This document shows, in pieces, positions 1 through 7,619 of a DNA stretch of 64,000 nt. This DNA comes from Lachnospiraceae bacterium (lineage in GTDB: Bacteria; Bacillota; Clostridia; Lachnospirales; Lachnospiraceae): positions 62,001-126,000 of the forward strand of contig JAQXJP010000035.1 in assembly GCA_029008875.1 (NCBI GenBank), given 5' to 3'. The translations under genes and the position numbers were made by a program. A model generated the notes under the pieces. That model ran no database searches, had not been told where the DNA came from, and saw only the letters and a list, made by a program, of their open reading frames with translations. Numbering within the stretch: the first letter of the stretch is position 1; each line of letters begins with the position of its first letter.

Positions 1-1266
1 TGCGCTCTTGGTCCCAATCCCCGGGACCCTAAGAAGCGTATAGTAGTCAGCCTTGTTGATCTCCACCGGAAATTCCTCCAGATGGTGCACCGCCCAATTG
101 CATTTGGGGTCAATCAGTTCATGGAAATTGGGATGCCGCTCCGACAGCAGTTCGTCCGCGGAAAACCCGTAGAACCGCAGCAGAAAATCTGCCTGATACA
201 GTCGGTGTTCCCGCAACAGCTGCGGCCCCTGAACAGTACTCGGAAGGGCCTCATCCTGATTCACATTGATGAATGCCGAGTAAAACACCCGCTTCATGTC
301 AAATCGCTGATAGAGAGCCTCTGTCACGGAGATAATCTGGTAATCTGTCTCCGGTGTGGCCCCTATAATCATCTGGGTACTCTGACCCGCGGGCACAAAG
401 TACCGTGAGGGATTCTGCAGGTGGGTGCCACGGTTGGTCATCTGCCCGCAGTCCTTCCCCGGCGTCAGTTTCCAGCACTCCTCCGCCACTCTGCCGGCGG
501 CGGAATTCTCCGGGTTCCCAATCCTCGCCTTCTTGCAATCCTCCAACCTCTCCGCACTGGCAGAAATCTCCGCCATCTGCTCATAGTATGTCTTCTCATC
601 CACACAGACCCTCGCCTGCATGCTGTCCACTCCGTGGTAGGCTCTGCTCTCACGGATGCCCTCCTGAATCTGACGCATGGGCCGAAGAATATTCTTGCGC
701 GCCTTGTTGGGGGCAATCTGTCTCAGCCCGTCCGCCGTGGGGAGTTCCAGATTCACGCTCATTCGGTCACAGAGATACCCCACCTGCTCAATCACTTCCG
801 GGGAGGCTCCCGGGATTCCCTTGATGTGAATGTAACCGTTGAAATGGTACTTGGACCGCAGAAGATACAGCACCTCATACATGAGCCCCATAGTAAAATC
901 CGGGGATTGTACAATCCCGGAGCTCAAGAAAAGCCCCTCGATATAATTGCGGCGATAAAACTGCATGGTCAGGGAGCACACCTCCTCCGGTGTGAAGGCA
1001 GTGCGCACCACATCGTTGGAGCAGCGGTTCACGCAATACTTGCAATCGTAGATACACTCGTTAGTCAGCAAAATCTTGAGCAGGGAGATACAACGCCCAT
1101 CGGAGGTGAAGGCGTGGCAGATTCCGGTCTCATAGGCATTGCCCATATGCACACCGTCCCCCCTGCGCCCCACGCCGCTGGAGGTGCACGCCACATCATA
1201 CTTGGCAGCATCCGACAAAATCTTCAATTTATCCATCATATCCATATCCGTGATAATTGCAGACAT
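1..1266 (-). CDS. Radical SAM DNA modification/repair protein (rSAM linked to uracil-DNA-glycosylase-like partner), 3' end cut by window
   Basis: The reading frame is open from an ATG at 1266 to the first base of the window, giving 422 codons without a stop. A GGGAGG ribosome site lies just upstream. The radical SAM cluster motif CIYDCKYC (Cys 71, 75, 78) binds the [4Fe-4S] cluster that cleaves S-adenosylmethionine. The last visible residues, LRVPGIGTKSA, form a helix-hairpin-helix-type DNA-contact motif. The arrangement matches the family usually annotated 'putative DNA modification/repair radical SAM protein', whose usual neighbour, a uracil-DNA-glycosylase-like protein, would lie left of the window. 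Its promoter carries two LexA boxes, which supports a DNA-damage role. The substrate is unknown. I am confident of the family, less so of the exact function. Confidence 0.85.
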   Translation of the reverse strand, partial: MSAIITDMDMMDKLKILSDAAKYDVACTSSGVGRRGDGVHMGNAYETGICHAFTSDGRCISLLKILLTNECIYDCKYCVNRCSNDVVRTAFTPEEVCSLTMQFYRRNYIEGLFLSSGIVQSPDFTMGLMYEVLYLLRSKYHFNGYIHIKGIPGASPEVIEQVGYLCDRMSVNLELPTADGLRQIAPNKARKNILRPMRQIQEGIRESRAYHGVDSMQARVCVDEKTYYEQMAEISASAERLEDCKKARIGNPENSAAGRVAEECWKLTPGKDCGQMTNRGTHLQNPSRYFVPAGQSTQMIIGATPETDYQIISVTEALYQRFDMKRVFYSAFINVNQDEALPSTVQGPQLLREHRLYQADFLLRFYGFSADELLSERHPNFHELIDPKCNWAVHHLEEFPVEINKADYYTLLRVPGIGTKSA

Positions 1267-1332
1267 ATTCCCTCCCGGATCCCCACCGGAATCTCTCCGG
1301 TCTCCCGCTTCTGCCTCAAAAAAAACGAGGAC

Positions 1333-1381
1333 AGAACGTTTGTTCTATCCTCATTATAACATCCGAACATATGTTTGGCAA
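1333..1381 (-). promoter_or_regulatory. SOS promoter with two LexA boxes
   Basis: Read on the minus strand, TTGCCA (1376-1381) and TATAAT (1353-1358) are separated by exactly 17 bases. The spacer holds the 14-mer at 1364-1377 (plus strand CGAACATATGTTTG), one base from the Bacillus/Clostridium LexA consensus CGAACATATGTTCG. A second, weaker box, AGAACGTTTGTTCT (1333-1346), lies at the expected transcription start. LexA bound at either site would block RNA polymerase, so the radical SAM gene should be induced by DNA damage. Confidence 0.8.
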
Positions 1382-1409
1382 TCAAATTTTACAATAAACT
1401 TCCTTGGAA

Positions 1410-3137
1410 TTAAGCCTCTTCCAGCTGACGGTACAATTTTGCCTTCAGCTCACGGATATATTCCAGGGCCTCTGACATGGGCACGCTCTCCTGCACGGAT
1501 TTATCCCTGGTTGTAATCTCCACCACATTCTCCTTCAGGTTTCTCGGGCTGACAACCACACGGATGGGCGCGCCGATCAAATCCGCATCGGAGAACATGG
1601 CACCCGGGCGAACATCTCTGTCATCGTAGATCACATCCTCCCCGGCGCGCTGCAATTTTTCGTACAACTCATCCCCGGCCTTTTTCGCCTCCGGATCATC
1701 CGCACGAATTACACAGAGCTCGATCTCCCACGGTGCGATGGAGATTGGCCAGATTGGGCCGTACTCGTCATGGTGTGCCTCACAGATGGATGCGGCAAGA
1801 CGTCCCACACCGATTCCGTAGCATCCCATGATGGGATACTGCTGCTGACCGTTCTCATCCACATAGGTCATGTTCATGCTCTTGGTATACTTGGTTCCCA
1901 GCTGGAAAATATTGCCAACCTCAATGCCGCGCTTGATGGTGATTGCCTTCTTGCCACAGCATGGGCACACACTTCCCTCCTTAACCTTGGCGATGTCCAC
2001 GTAGGTGACATCCTTCACATCCCGCTCCAGATTCAATCCGGTCACATGGAAGCCCTCCTTGTTGGCGCCTGCCACAAGGCTCCCAATTCCCTTCAGAGTC
2101 ACATCCACATAGACTTCCACTTCCCCGGAGATGCCGCAGGGTCCGATGTATCCCGCCACAAGGGGATCCTCCTCGGTGATGTCCGCAACGTGAATTTCTT
2201 CGCCCACCAGATTGCGCAGCTTGGTCTCGTTAATCTCATAATCTCCGCGGACAAAGGCAACCACAAACTTGTCATCCGCATTTTTCTGGTATACAACGGC
2301 CTTGCAGGACTTCTCCACGTCGCTCTTCAGGAATGCGCATACCTCCTCGATGGTCTTGCAGTTTGGCGTCTCCACGTATGTGAGCTCCGCCATCTCCCCG
2401 GCGTCCTCATTCACCATCTTGTTCTCTGCCGCTTCCATGTTGGCCCGGTAGTCGCACTCCTGACAGATCACGATGCTGTCCTCCCCCACAGGGGTGAGAA
2501 GCATGTACTCGTGGGACAGATTTCCGCCCATCATGCCGGAATCGGAAGCCACGGTGATAACCTCCGGAACACCCGCTCTCTTGAAAATGCGATTGTATGC
2601 CTCGTAGCATACCTGATAATACTGTTCCAAATCCTCCTGGGAGGTGTGGAAGGAATATGCGTCCTTCATGGTGAACTCACGCACGCGAATCATTCCGGCG
2701 CGAGGTCTCGCCTCGTCGCGGAATTTCCGCTGTATCTGATAGATCATAAACGGATACTTGGTGTAGCTCTGGGCGTAATCCCGCACAAGATGCACCGCAG
2801 CCTCCTCGTGGGTCATTCCCAGCACCATGCGGGACTTGTTGCGGTCGGTAAAACGCAACAGCTCGCTTCCCACAGACTCGTACCGCCCGGACTCATCCCA
2901 CAGATCTGCGGGAAGCACCACCGGGAACAGCACCTCCTGTCCGTCGATGGCATCCATCTCCTGACGGATGATTTCCTCGATTTTCTTGGTCACTCTGCGG
3001 AGCGTCGGAAACTCGGAAAAAATACCGTTTCCCACATACTTCATGTAACCGCCCCGAACCATCAGCGCATGGCTGTCGATGACGCAATCACCGGGTCTCT
3101 CCTTAAATCTTGTTCCAACCAAATTTGCAACTTTCAT
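1410..3137 (-). CDS. proS: Prolyl-tRNA synthetase (bacterial type with editing domain)
   Basis: This 575-residue class II synthetase charges tRNA-Pro in the cytoplasm. Class II motifs are visible: the FRDEARPRAG stretch (motif 2), with GMTHEEAAVHLVRDY shortly before it, and the C-terminal YGIGVGRL (motif 3). The roughly 180-residue insertion between motifs 2 and 3 is the YbaK-like domain that hydrolyses Ala-tRNA-Pro. The C-terminal anticodon-binding domain is complete. I place the start at ATG 3137 (MKVANLV), behind AGGAGG. The frame stays open further upstream, but that part is the T-box leader. Expression should respond to uncharged tRNA-Pro through that leader. Confidence 0.96.
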   Translation of the reverse strand: MKVANLVGTRFKERPGDCVIDSHALMVRGGYMKYVGNGIFSEFPTLRRVTKKIEEIIRQEMDAIDGQEVLFPVVLPADLWDESGRYESVGSELLRFTDRNKSRMVLGMTHEEAAVHLVRDYAQSYTKYPFMIYQIQRKFRDEARPRAGMIRVREFTMKDAYSFHTSQEDLEQYYQVCYEAYNRIFKRAGVPEVITVASDSGMMGGNLSHEYMLLTPVGEDSIVICQECDYRANMEAAENKMVNEDAGEMAELTYVETPNCKTIEEVCAFLKSDVEKSCKAVVYQKNADDKFVVAFVRGDYEINETKLRNLVGEEIHVADITEEDPLVAGYIGPCGISGEVEVYVDVTLKGIGSLVAGANKEGFHVTGLNLERDVKDVTYVDIAKVKEGSVCPCCGKKAITIKRGIEVGNIFQLGTKYTKSMNMTYVDENGQQQYPIMGCYGIGVGRLAASICEAHHDEYGPIWPISIAPWEIELCVIRADDPEAKKAGDELYEKLQRAGEDVIYDDRDVRPGAMFSDADLIGAPIRVVVSPRNLKENVVEITTRDKSVQESVPMSEALEYIRELKAKLYRQLEEA

Positions 3138-3200
3138 ATGTTCCTCTTTTCCTCCTGATATGATAATGATAACTCTGTGCCTCGGGTGCTGCCTTTTCGG

Positions 3201-3243
3201 AAAAACAAAAAACGCCCAAAGCCACCTTCCATGACTTAGGGCG
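3201..3243 (-). terminator. T-box-controlled intrinsic terminator
   Basis: On the minus strand CGCCC(T)AAG pairs with CTTTGGGCG (one T-T mismatch), followed by TTTTTTGTTTTT. The stem is alternative to the antiterminator containing the T-box, so it is conditional on tRNA-Pro charging. Confidence 0.85.
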
Positions 3244-3470
3244 AATATATACATATCCGTGATACCACCTAAATTCAGCCTGCCTTGCGGCATAACTGCA
3301 CTCTGCTCAGCCGACGTTGTCGATTGATCGTCCATGATAACGGGAACATCCGATACAGGTTCATCCCTGTACTGCTCGCAGGTAGGTTCAGCACGCATCC
3401 GCCGAGAGCTTGCACCCACCGCTCTCTCTCTGAAGACTTGCTCATGCTTACTATTCTGTTCAACGCATTC
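3201..3470 (-). promoter_or_regulatory. T-box riboswitch leader of proS
   Basis: The minus-strand leader carries the conserved T-box AGGTGGTATCACGG (3257-3270), which pairs with the free CCA end of uncharged tRNA. An intrinsic terminator follows (3201-3243). Further upstream, a stem-I-like segment with GGTGGGTGCAAGC precedes TGAA-CCT-ACC, so the candidate specifier codon is CCU (3384-3386), matching proline. The T-box and terminator are certain. The specifier assignment is inference from the position of the GAA-codon-ACC pattern. Confidence 0.88.
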
Positions 3471-3476
3471 AAAAAC

Positions 3477-3504
3477 ATTTTACATAATCCGGGGAAAAAG
3501 TCAA
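3477..3504 (-). promoter_or_regulatory. Sigma-A promoter of the proS T-box transcript
   Basis: TTGACT (3499-3504) and TAAAAT (3477-3482) are separated by 16 bases on the minus strand. The expected start near 3470 leaves a leader of about 330 bases before proS, the usual T-box size. Confidence 0.7.
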
Positions 3505-3649
3505 GACATCTCCCTCACTTCTTTGCAATTTTCTCCGCATCCCCGCCGGATTTTTCATATCTTTTTCCACATGGGTATGATATCATCTAGGTAGTTTTCC
3601 GAGAAAGCAACGGACGACACAATCATAGAAAGAGGTACAGGATAACGAT

Positions 3650-4468
3650 ATGGCACAGATCATCGAGATTACGGATTTTCACACACCGGAATTGGCGGTC
3701 TACAAAAGTCTCACGGAAAATCAATTGCGCACCTATTTTGAGCCCAACGGAGGACTCTTCGTGGCGGAGAGCCCCAAAGTCATCTGCCGGGCACTGGATG
3801 CGGGCTACGAGCCCATCTCCTTTTTGGCGGAGCAGACCCATATGGACCGGGAGATTCTGGAGCTTACCGCCCGCTGTGGGGATGTCCCCGTCTACACCGC
3901 CTCACACGAACTGTTTATGACCCTCACCGGCTTCGCCCTGACCCGCGGGGCACTGTGCGCCATGAGAAGAAGACCCCTTCCCTCACCGGAAGAATTATGT
4001 CAGAATGCACGCCGGATTGCCATTCTGGAAAATGTGGTCAATCCCACCAACGTGGGAGCAATTTTCCGTTCCGCCGCCGCCCTTGGCATGGATGCGGTGC
4101 TTCTCACCCCAGGCTGCAGCGATCCCCTATATCGCCGCGCGACAAGAGTTTCCATGGGTACCGTGTTCCAGATTCCCTGGACCTACCTGACAAAGGCATG
4201 GCCCTCAGAGGGCTTGACCCAGCTTCATGAACTGGGCTTTTGCACTGCTGCCATGGCCCTTTGCAACGATTCCGTCTCCATCGCAGACCCGGCATTATCC
4301 CAAGTGAAAAAGCTCGCCATCATTCTCGGCACCGAGGGGGACGGCCTCTCTGCAAAAACCATAGCGGACTGCGATTACACCGTCAAAATTCCCATGAGTG
4401 GCGGCGTGGATTCCCTGAATGTGGCGGCCGCCAGCGCTGTCGCCTTCTGGCAGCTCAGTCTCCACTGA
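3650..4468 (+). CDS. SpoU/TrmH-family RNA 2'-O-methyltransferase
   Basis: This 272-residue protein has the three SPOUT motifs that form the knotted SAM site: NVGAIFRSA (about residue 128), IILGTEGDGL (about 224) and IPMSGGVDSLNVAAAS near the end. About 110 residues at the N terminus precede the catalytic domain and resemble the substrate-binding domain of TrmH-group rRNA methyltransferases. It probably 2'-O-methylates 23S rRNA or tRNA, but the target nucleotide cannot be told from sequence. It is a lone plus-strand gene facing the C39-like peptidase, and the two 3' ends overlap by 14 bases. An AGGATA-type ribosome site precedes ATG 3650. Confidence 0.9.
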   Translation: MAQIIEITDFHTPELAVYKSLTENQLRTYFEPNGGLFVAESPKVICRALDAGYEPISFLAEQTHMDREILELTARCGDVPVYTASHELFMTLTGFALTRGALCAMRRRPLPSPEELCQNARRIAILENVVNPTNVGAIFRSAAALGMDAVLLTPGCSDPLYRRATRVSMGTVFQIPWTYLTKAWPSEGLTQLHELGFCTAAMALCNDSVSIADPALSQVKKLAIILGTEGDGLSAKTIADCDYTVKIPMSGGVDSLNVAAASAVAFWQLSLH

Positions 4469-5270
4469 CCCCATATCCCCACAGATTCCGGGTCTGTTTC
4501 ATGATGGTGCCCAACTCCCATTTCTCTTTGGTGTTTTGAGGGCTGTTTGGATCCCGGATCTCAATCATGCCGTCCCGATCCATCCCGCACAGCACAATAT
4601 AGTGACCGTTTGCGGTAAAGTCCCCCGGCCCCACCACACAGATGATGGGATGATTGTCCTGCAACTGCTGCAGGATGTGCTCCTCATCAAAGGGTACTGC
4701 GTTCACCGTCAGCCCCATTTCCTCCGCCAGTTCCTCCATCATACTCCAGGAGGTTCCGCTGCCTTCCACATAATACCCCTCCGCCACCGCGCGCCGCGCA
4801 ACCGTATAAGGATTCTGGGAGGTATCCCCCGTCAATCCGCAGTACACCATTGCCAGGCAGGTGGGTCCGCACCCGGTTACCGCGATGAAATCATTTCCGT
4901 ACAATTCGTATCCCCAGCGTTTATCCCACTGCAAAAAAAGCGGAATCTCCCCCTTCTTTACCTCCTTTTTCACAGAGATGTCCTCCGGATTTCCCCTGTA
5001 ATCCCCATAGCCCAGCACAAAGTCCCTGGCTTCTTCGTTCCGCTCATAGAGTTCTACGAGACTCTCTGGATATGCCACGCCATCAATGCTGCCGGTCAAC
5101 TGCAGTTCCAGTGCGTCCTTTTCGCTTCCCAGGTACCGGCCAAGCAAAAACACCGCCAGAACCGCCAACACCGCCGGCATAGTCAGGATCACGCTTCGGA
5201 TTCTGCGCTTCCTCCTTCTTACGATTTTTCTTCTTGCCGCTTCATTTCTCTTTGCCACTTCTTCACTCAT
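4455..5270 (-). CDS. Membrane-anchored C39-like cysteine peptidase
   Basis: The 271 residues start with a short, very basic cytoplasmic segment and one membrane helix (about residues 26-44), so the rest is outside the cell. The second half is a peptidase C39-like (papain-fold) domain: GCGPTCLAM carries the presumed catalytic Cys134, GHYIVL gives His223 and RDPNS gives Asp240. There is no ABC transporter domain, so this is not a bacteriocin exporter; the family more likely processes or trims cell-surface peptides. AGGAGG with an 8-base spacer precedes the ATG. Its substrate is unknown and no obvious peptide substrate is encoded next to it. Confidence 0.82.
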   Translation of the reverse strand: MSEEVAKRNEAARRKIVRRRKRRIRSVILTMPAVLAVLAVFLLGRYLGSEKDALELQLTGSIDGVAYPESLVELYERNEEARDFVLGYGDYRGNPEDISVKKEVKKGEIPLFLQWDKRWGYELYGNDFIAVTGCGPTCLAMVYCGLTGDTSQNPYTVARRAVAEGYYVEGSGTSWSMMEELAEEMGLTVNAVPFDEEHILQQLQDNHPIICVVGPGDFTANGHYIVLCGMDRDGMIEIRDPNSPQNTKEKWELGTIMKQTRNLWGYGVSGD

Positions 5271-5372
5271 AAAAAAAGCCTCCTACGTCCATGGGTATTA
5301 TCCCATAAACACTAGAAGACTTCTTTAAATCCGTCGTAAGAAAATATTATGAATTTCGAAAGATTTTCTCTT

Positions 5373-6068
5373 TTAATCCCGGGACTCAATCACCAGCAAA
5401 ATCCCGTTGGAAAAATTGATATGAGCCACGTCCGCCACAATCTCATTGCTGATTCCCAGGGAATTGAATCCTGTGAGCGGATATCCGTTCAGTTCGTACT
5501 TAAATCCCTCCAGAGTCAGATTCTCCACCACCTCGGAGTAGGGAATCAGGGACACATATTTCCCGAACTGGGATTCCTTCTCCATGGAGATAGGGCCATT
5601 CACCATCCGAATCCGGTTGTGGGCATCCACCATTTCCATGGTGATTTCCTCCTCCAAGCCGATTCCCAGAAGAGATATGTTGGCCAGCACATGATCCAGA
5701 CGAGTTCCGGTGGTCCCCACCAGCACAATGTGGTCAAACCCGCGGCTGATGGCATCCCGGATGGCATGCTCCGTGTCGGTGTCATCCTTCTCCGGGGTCA
5801 GCTCCACCAGCTCCACCCGGCCGCTCCTCTTGAAGTAGGACAATGCCTCCTCACACACAGAATCAAAATCTCCCACGATAATATCCGGAGTCAGATGATG
5901 GCGATATAATGCTTCCATCCCGGCATCCGCCGCGTAAATCACATCAAACCCATCATTCTTAATCATGCTGCACACTTGGTTATCGTCCAGTATTCCGCCG
6001 CTCACAATCAAAGCTCTCATATTTTTCCCCGTCACTTTCACACAAATGTCCGTGTCCGTCATGGGCAC
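5373..6068 (-). CDS. thiN: Thiamine pyrophosphokinase
   Basis: The enzyme transfers pyrophosphate from ATP to thiamine to make the active cofactor TPP. Typical motifs are AADAGMEAL, IIVGDFDSV and the acidic EKDDTDTEHA, which bind Mg-ATP and thiamine. The start is uncertain. GTG 6068 begins one base after the rpe stop and ATG 6062 is two codons later. ATG 6019 (MRALIVSGG) matches the usual N terminus of the family but has a weak ribosome site. The close spacing to rpe indicates translational coupling. It is the last gene of the long priA-to-thiN block, the same terminal position it holds in many Clostridia. Confidence 0.9.
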   Translation of the reverse strand: MPMTDTDICVKVTGKNMRALIVSGGILDDNQVCSMIKNDGFDVIYAADAGMEALYRHHLTPDIIVGDFDSVCEEALSYFKRSGRVELVELTPEKDDTDTEHAIRDAISRGFDHIVLVGTTGTRLDHVLANISLLGIGLEEEITMEMVDAHNRIRMVNGPISMEKESQFGKYVSLIPYSEVVENLTLEGFKYELNGYPLTGFNSLGISNEIVADVAHINFSNGILLVIESRD

Positions 6069-6069
6069 A

Positions 6070-6726
6070 CTACACCTGATTCATCCTGTCCAAAAAAGCA
6101 TGGACATTCTCCTGAATGTCCCCCTGAAAAACAGCGCTCCCCGCCACGATGATATTGGCCCCCGCATCCAAGAGCCGGTTCACATTGTCCGTGGTCACGC
6201 CTCCGTCCACCTCGATATCCGCTTTCCAGCCGTTCTTGACCAGCAGTCTCTTCAACTCCGCCACCTTATCGATGGTGTAGGGAATCAGCTTCTGCCCACC
6301 AAACCCCGGATTCACGGTCATAATCAGCACCATATCCACCTGGGATAACACGTGGCGAATCATCTCGATGGGTGTGGAGGGATTGAGTGCAACCCCCGCC
6401 AACAGGCCCCTTTCCTTGATTGCCTGGATGGTGCGGTCCAAGTGCTTGCAGGCCTCCGCATGCACCGTGATAATATCTGCCCCCGCCTCCGCGAAGTCCT
6501 CGATATATCGAATAGGTTCCTCGATCATCAGATGCACATCAAACATGCGGTCCGTGCACCCGCGGATGGATTTCATCACCGGCATTCCAAAGGAGATGCT
6601 GGGCACAAAACTGCCGTCCATCACATCAATGTGGACATACTGCGCGCCCGCCTCATCCAGCAGGCGAATCTGCTCCCCCAATTTCGAGAAATCAGCGGAT
6701 AAAATTGACGGTGATAAGCACTTCAT
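6070..6726 (-). CDS. rpe: Ribulose-phosphate 3-epimerase
   Basis: This 218-residue TIM-barrel enzyme interconverts ribulose 5-phosphate and xylulose 5-phosphate in the pentose phosphate pathway. It shows the full set of family motifs: ILSADFSKL at the start, HIDVMDGSFVPSISFG (metal ligands), DVHLMIEEP, VNPGFGGQ and EVDGGV. Its AGGAGG ribosome site overlaps the stop codon of rsgA, so the two genes are co-translated. Length and motifs are normal. Confidence 0.96.
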   Translation of the reverse strand: MKCLSPSILSADFSKLGEQIRLLDEAGAQYVHIDVMDGSFVPSISFGMPVMKSIRGCTDRMFDVHLMIEEPIRYIEDFAEAGADIITVHAEACKHLDRTIQAIKERGLLAGVALNPSTPIEMIRHVLSQVDMVLIMTVNPGFGGQKLIPYTIDKVAELKRLLVKNGWKADIEVDGGVTTDNVNRLLDAGANIIVAGSAVFQGDIQENVHAFLDRMNQV

Positions 6727-6735
6727 AGTGGCCTC

Positions 6736-7599
6736 CTAATATTTGCGGATATTCTTCATTTCCTCGTATATCAAAACATAGTTGCGGTAGCGTTCCTGAC
6801 TGATTCTGCCCTCCGCCAAAGCCTCCTTGACCCCACAGTCCGGCTCGCTGATGTGACTGCAACCCTGAAATCTGCAGTAGGGCTCAAAGGGGACAAACTC
6901 CGGATAGCATCTCCACAGATCCTCCTTCTCCATTCCCGGAACATCCAGGGAGGAAAATCCGGGGGTGTCCACGATAAAAGAATCCTCCGAAATTGGGATA
7001 ATCTCGGAATGGCGCGTGGTATTTTTTCCCCGTTCAATCTTGGCGCTGATGGTTCCCGTCTCCATCCTCACATTGCTCTGGAGTGCATTGATCAGAGAGG
7101 ATTTCCCCACGCCGGAGGGTCCTGCCACCGTGGTGGTCTTCCCCTTCAGCGCCGCCTTCAGCTCCTCCAGATGAATTTGCTTTTTGGCGCTGGTAAAAAT
7201 CACAGGATAGCCGGCAGCCTCATACACGGATGCCAGACTCCTCTGTTCCTCCTCCCCCACCAGATCGCACTTGTTAAAGCAGATGGTCACCGGAAGGTTC
7301 TGGAATTCCATCATGCACAGGAAACGGTCCAACAGGTTGAAGTTGGGCTCCGGCTTTGTAGCGGCAAACACCACAAGAGCCATATCTACATTGGCAACTG
7401 CGGGGCGAATCAGCTCCATCCTGCGGGGCAGAAGTTCCTCCACGTTGCCCTTCTTGTTCTCCTCGTCAATCACGGCAATCTCCACGTCATCCCCCACCAG
7501 AGGCTTGCGCTTTTGTCTGCGGAATGCGCCCTTTGCCTTACATTCATAGATCCCGGCTCCCGCCACATAGACGTAGTAGAAGCCGGAGATTCCTTTCAT
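6736..7599 (-). CDS. rsgA: Ribosome small-subunit biogenesis GTPase RsgA
   Basis: RsgA checks maturation of the 30S decoding centre with GTP hydrolysis. The order of GTPase motifs is circularly permuted as in the family: NKCDLV (G4) comes before GPSGVGKSSLINAL (G1) and DTPGF (G3). An N-terminal OB fold and a C-terminal zinc site of the form C-x4-C-x-H-x5-C (CRFQGCSHISEPDC) complete it. I choose ATG 7599 (MKGISGF), which has AAGGGAAAGATA in front. An in-frame ATG at 7614 lies five codons upstream but has no ribosome site. It follows prkC directly, a conserved neighbour pair. Confidence 0.95.
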   Translation of the reverse strand: MKGISGFYYVYVAGAGIYECKAKGAFRRQKRKPLVGDDVEIAVIDEENKKGNVEELLPRRMELIRPAVANVDMALVVFAATKPEPNFNLLDRFLCMMEFQNLPVTICFNKCDLVGEEEQRSLASVYEAAGYPVIFTSAKKQIHLEELKAALKGKTTTVAGPSGVGKSSLINALQSNVRMETGTISAKIERGKNTTRHSEIIPISEDSFIVDTPGFSSLDVPGMEKEDLWRCYPEFVPFEPYCRFQGCSHISEPDCGVKEALAEGRISQERYRNYVLIYEEMKNIRKY

Positions 7600-7619
7600 T
7601 ATCTTTCCCTTCATATGAG

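Noticed and set aside
421-1359. Long plus-strand ORF opposite the radical SAM gene
   Set aside because: It is the antisense shadow of a gene with clear radical SAM motifs and has no ribosome site.
1770-3158. 462-codon plus-strand ORF opposite proS
   Set aside because: Antisense to a certain gene; His/Leu-rich shadow composition with no recognisable motif.
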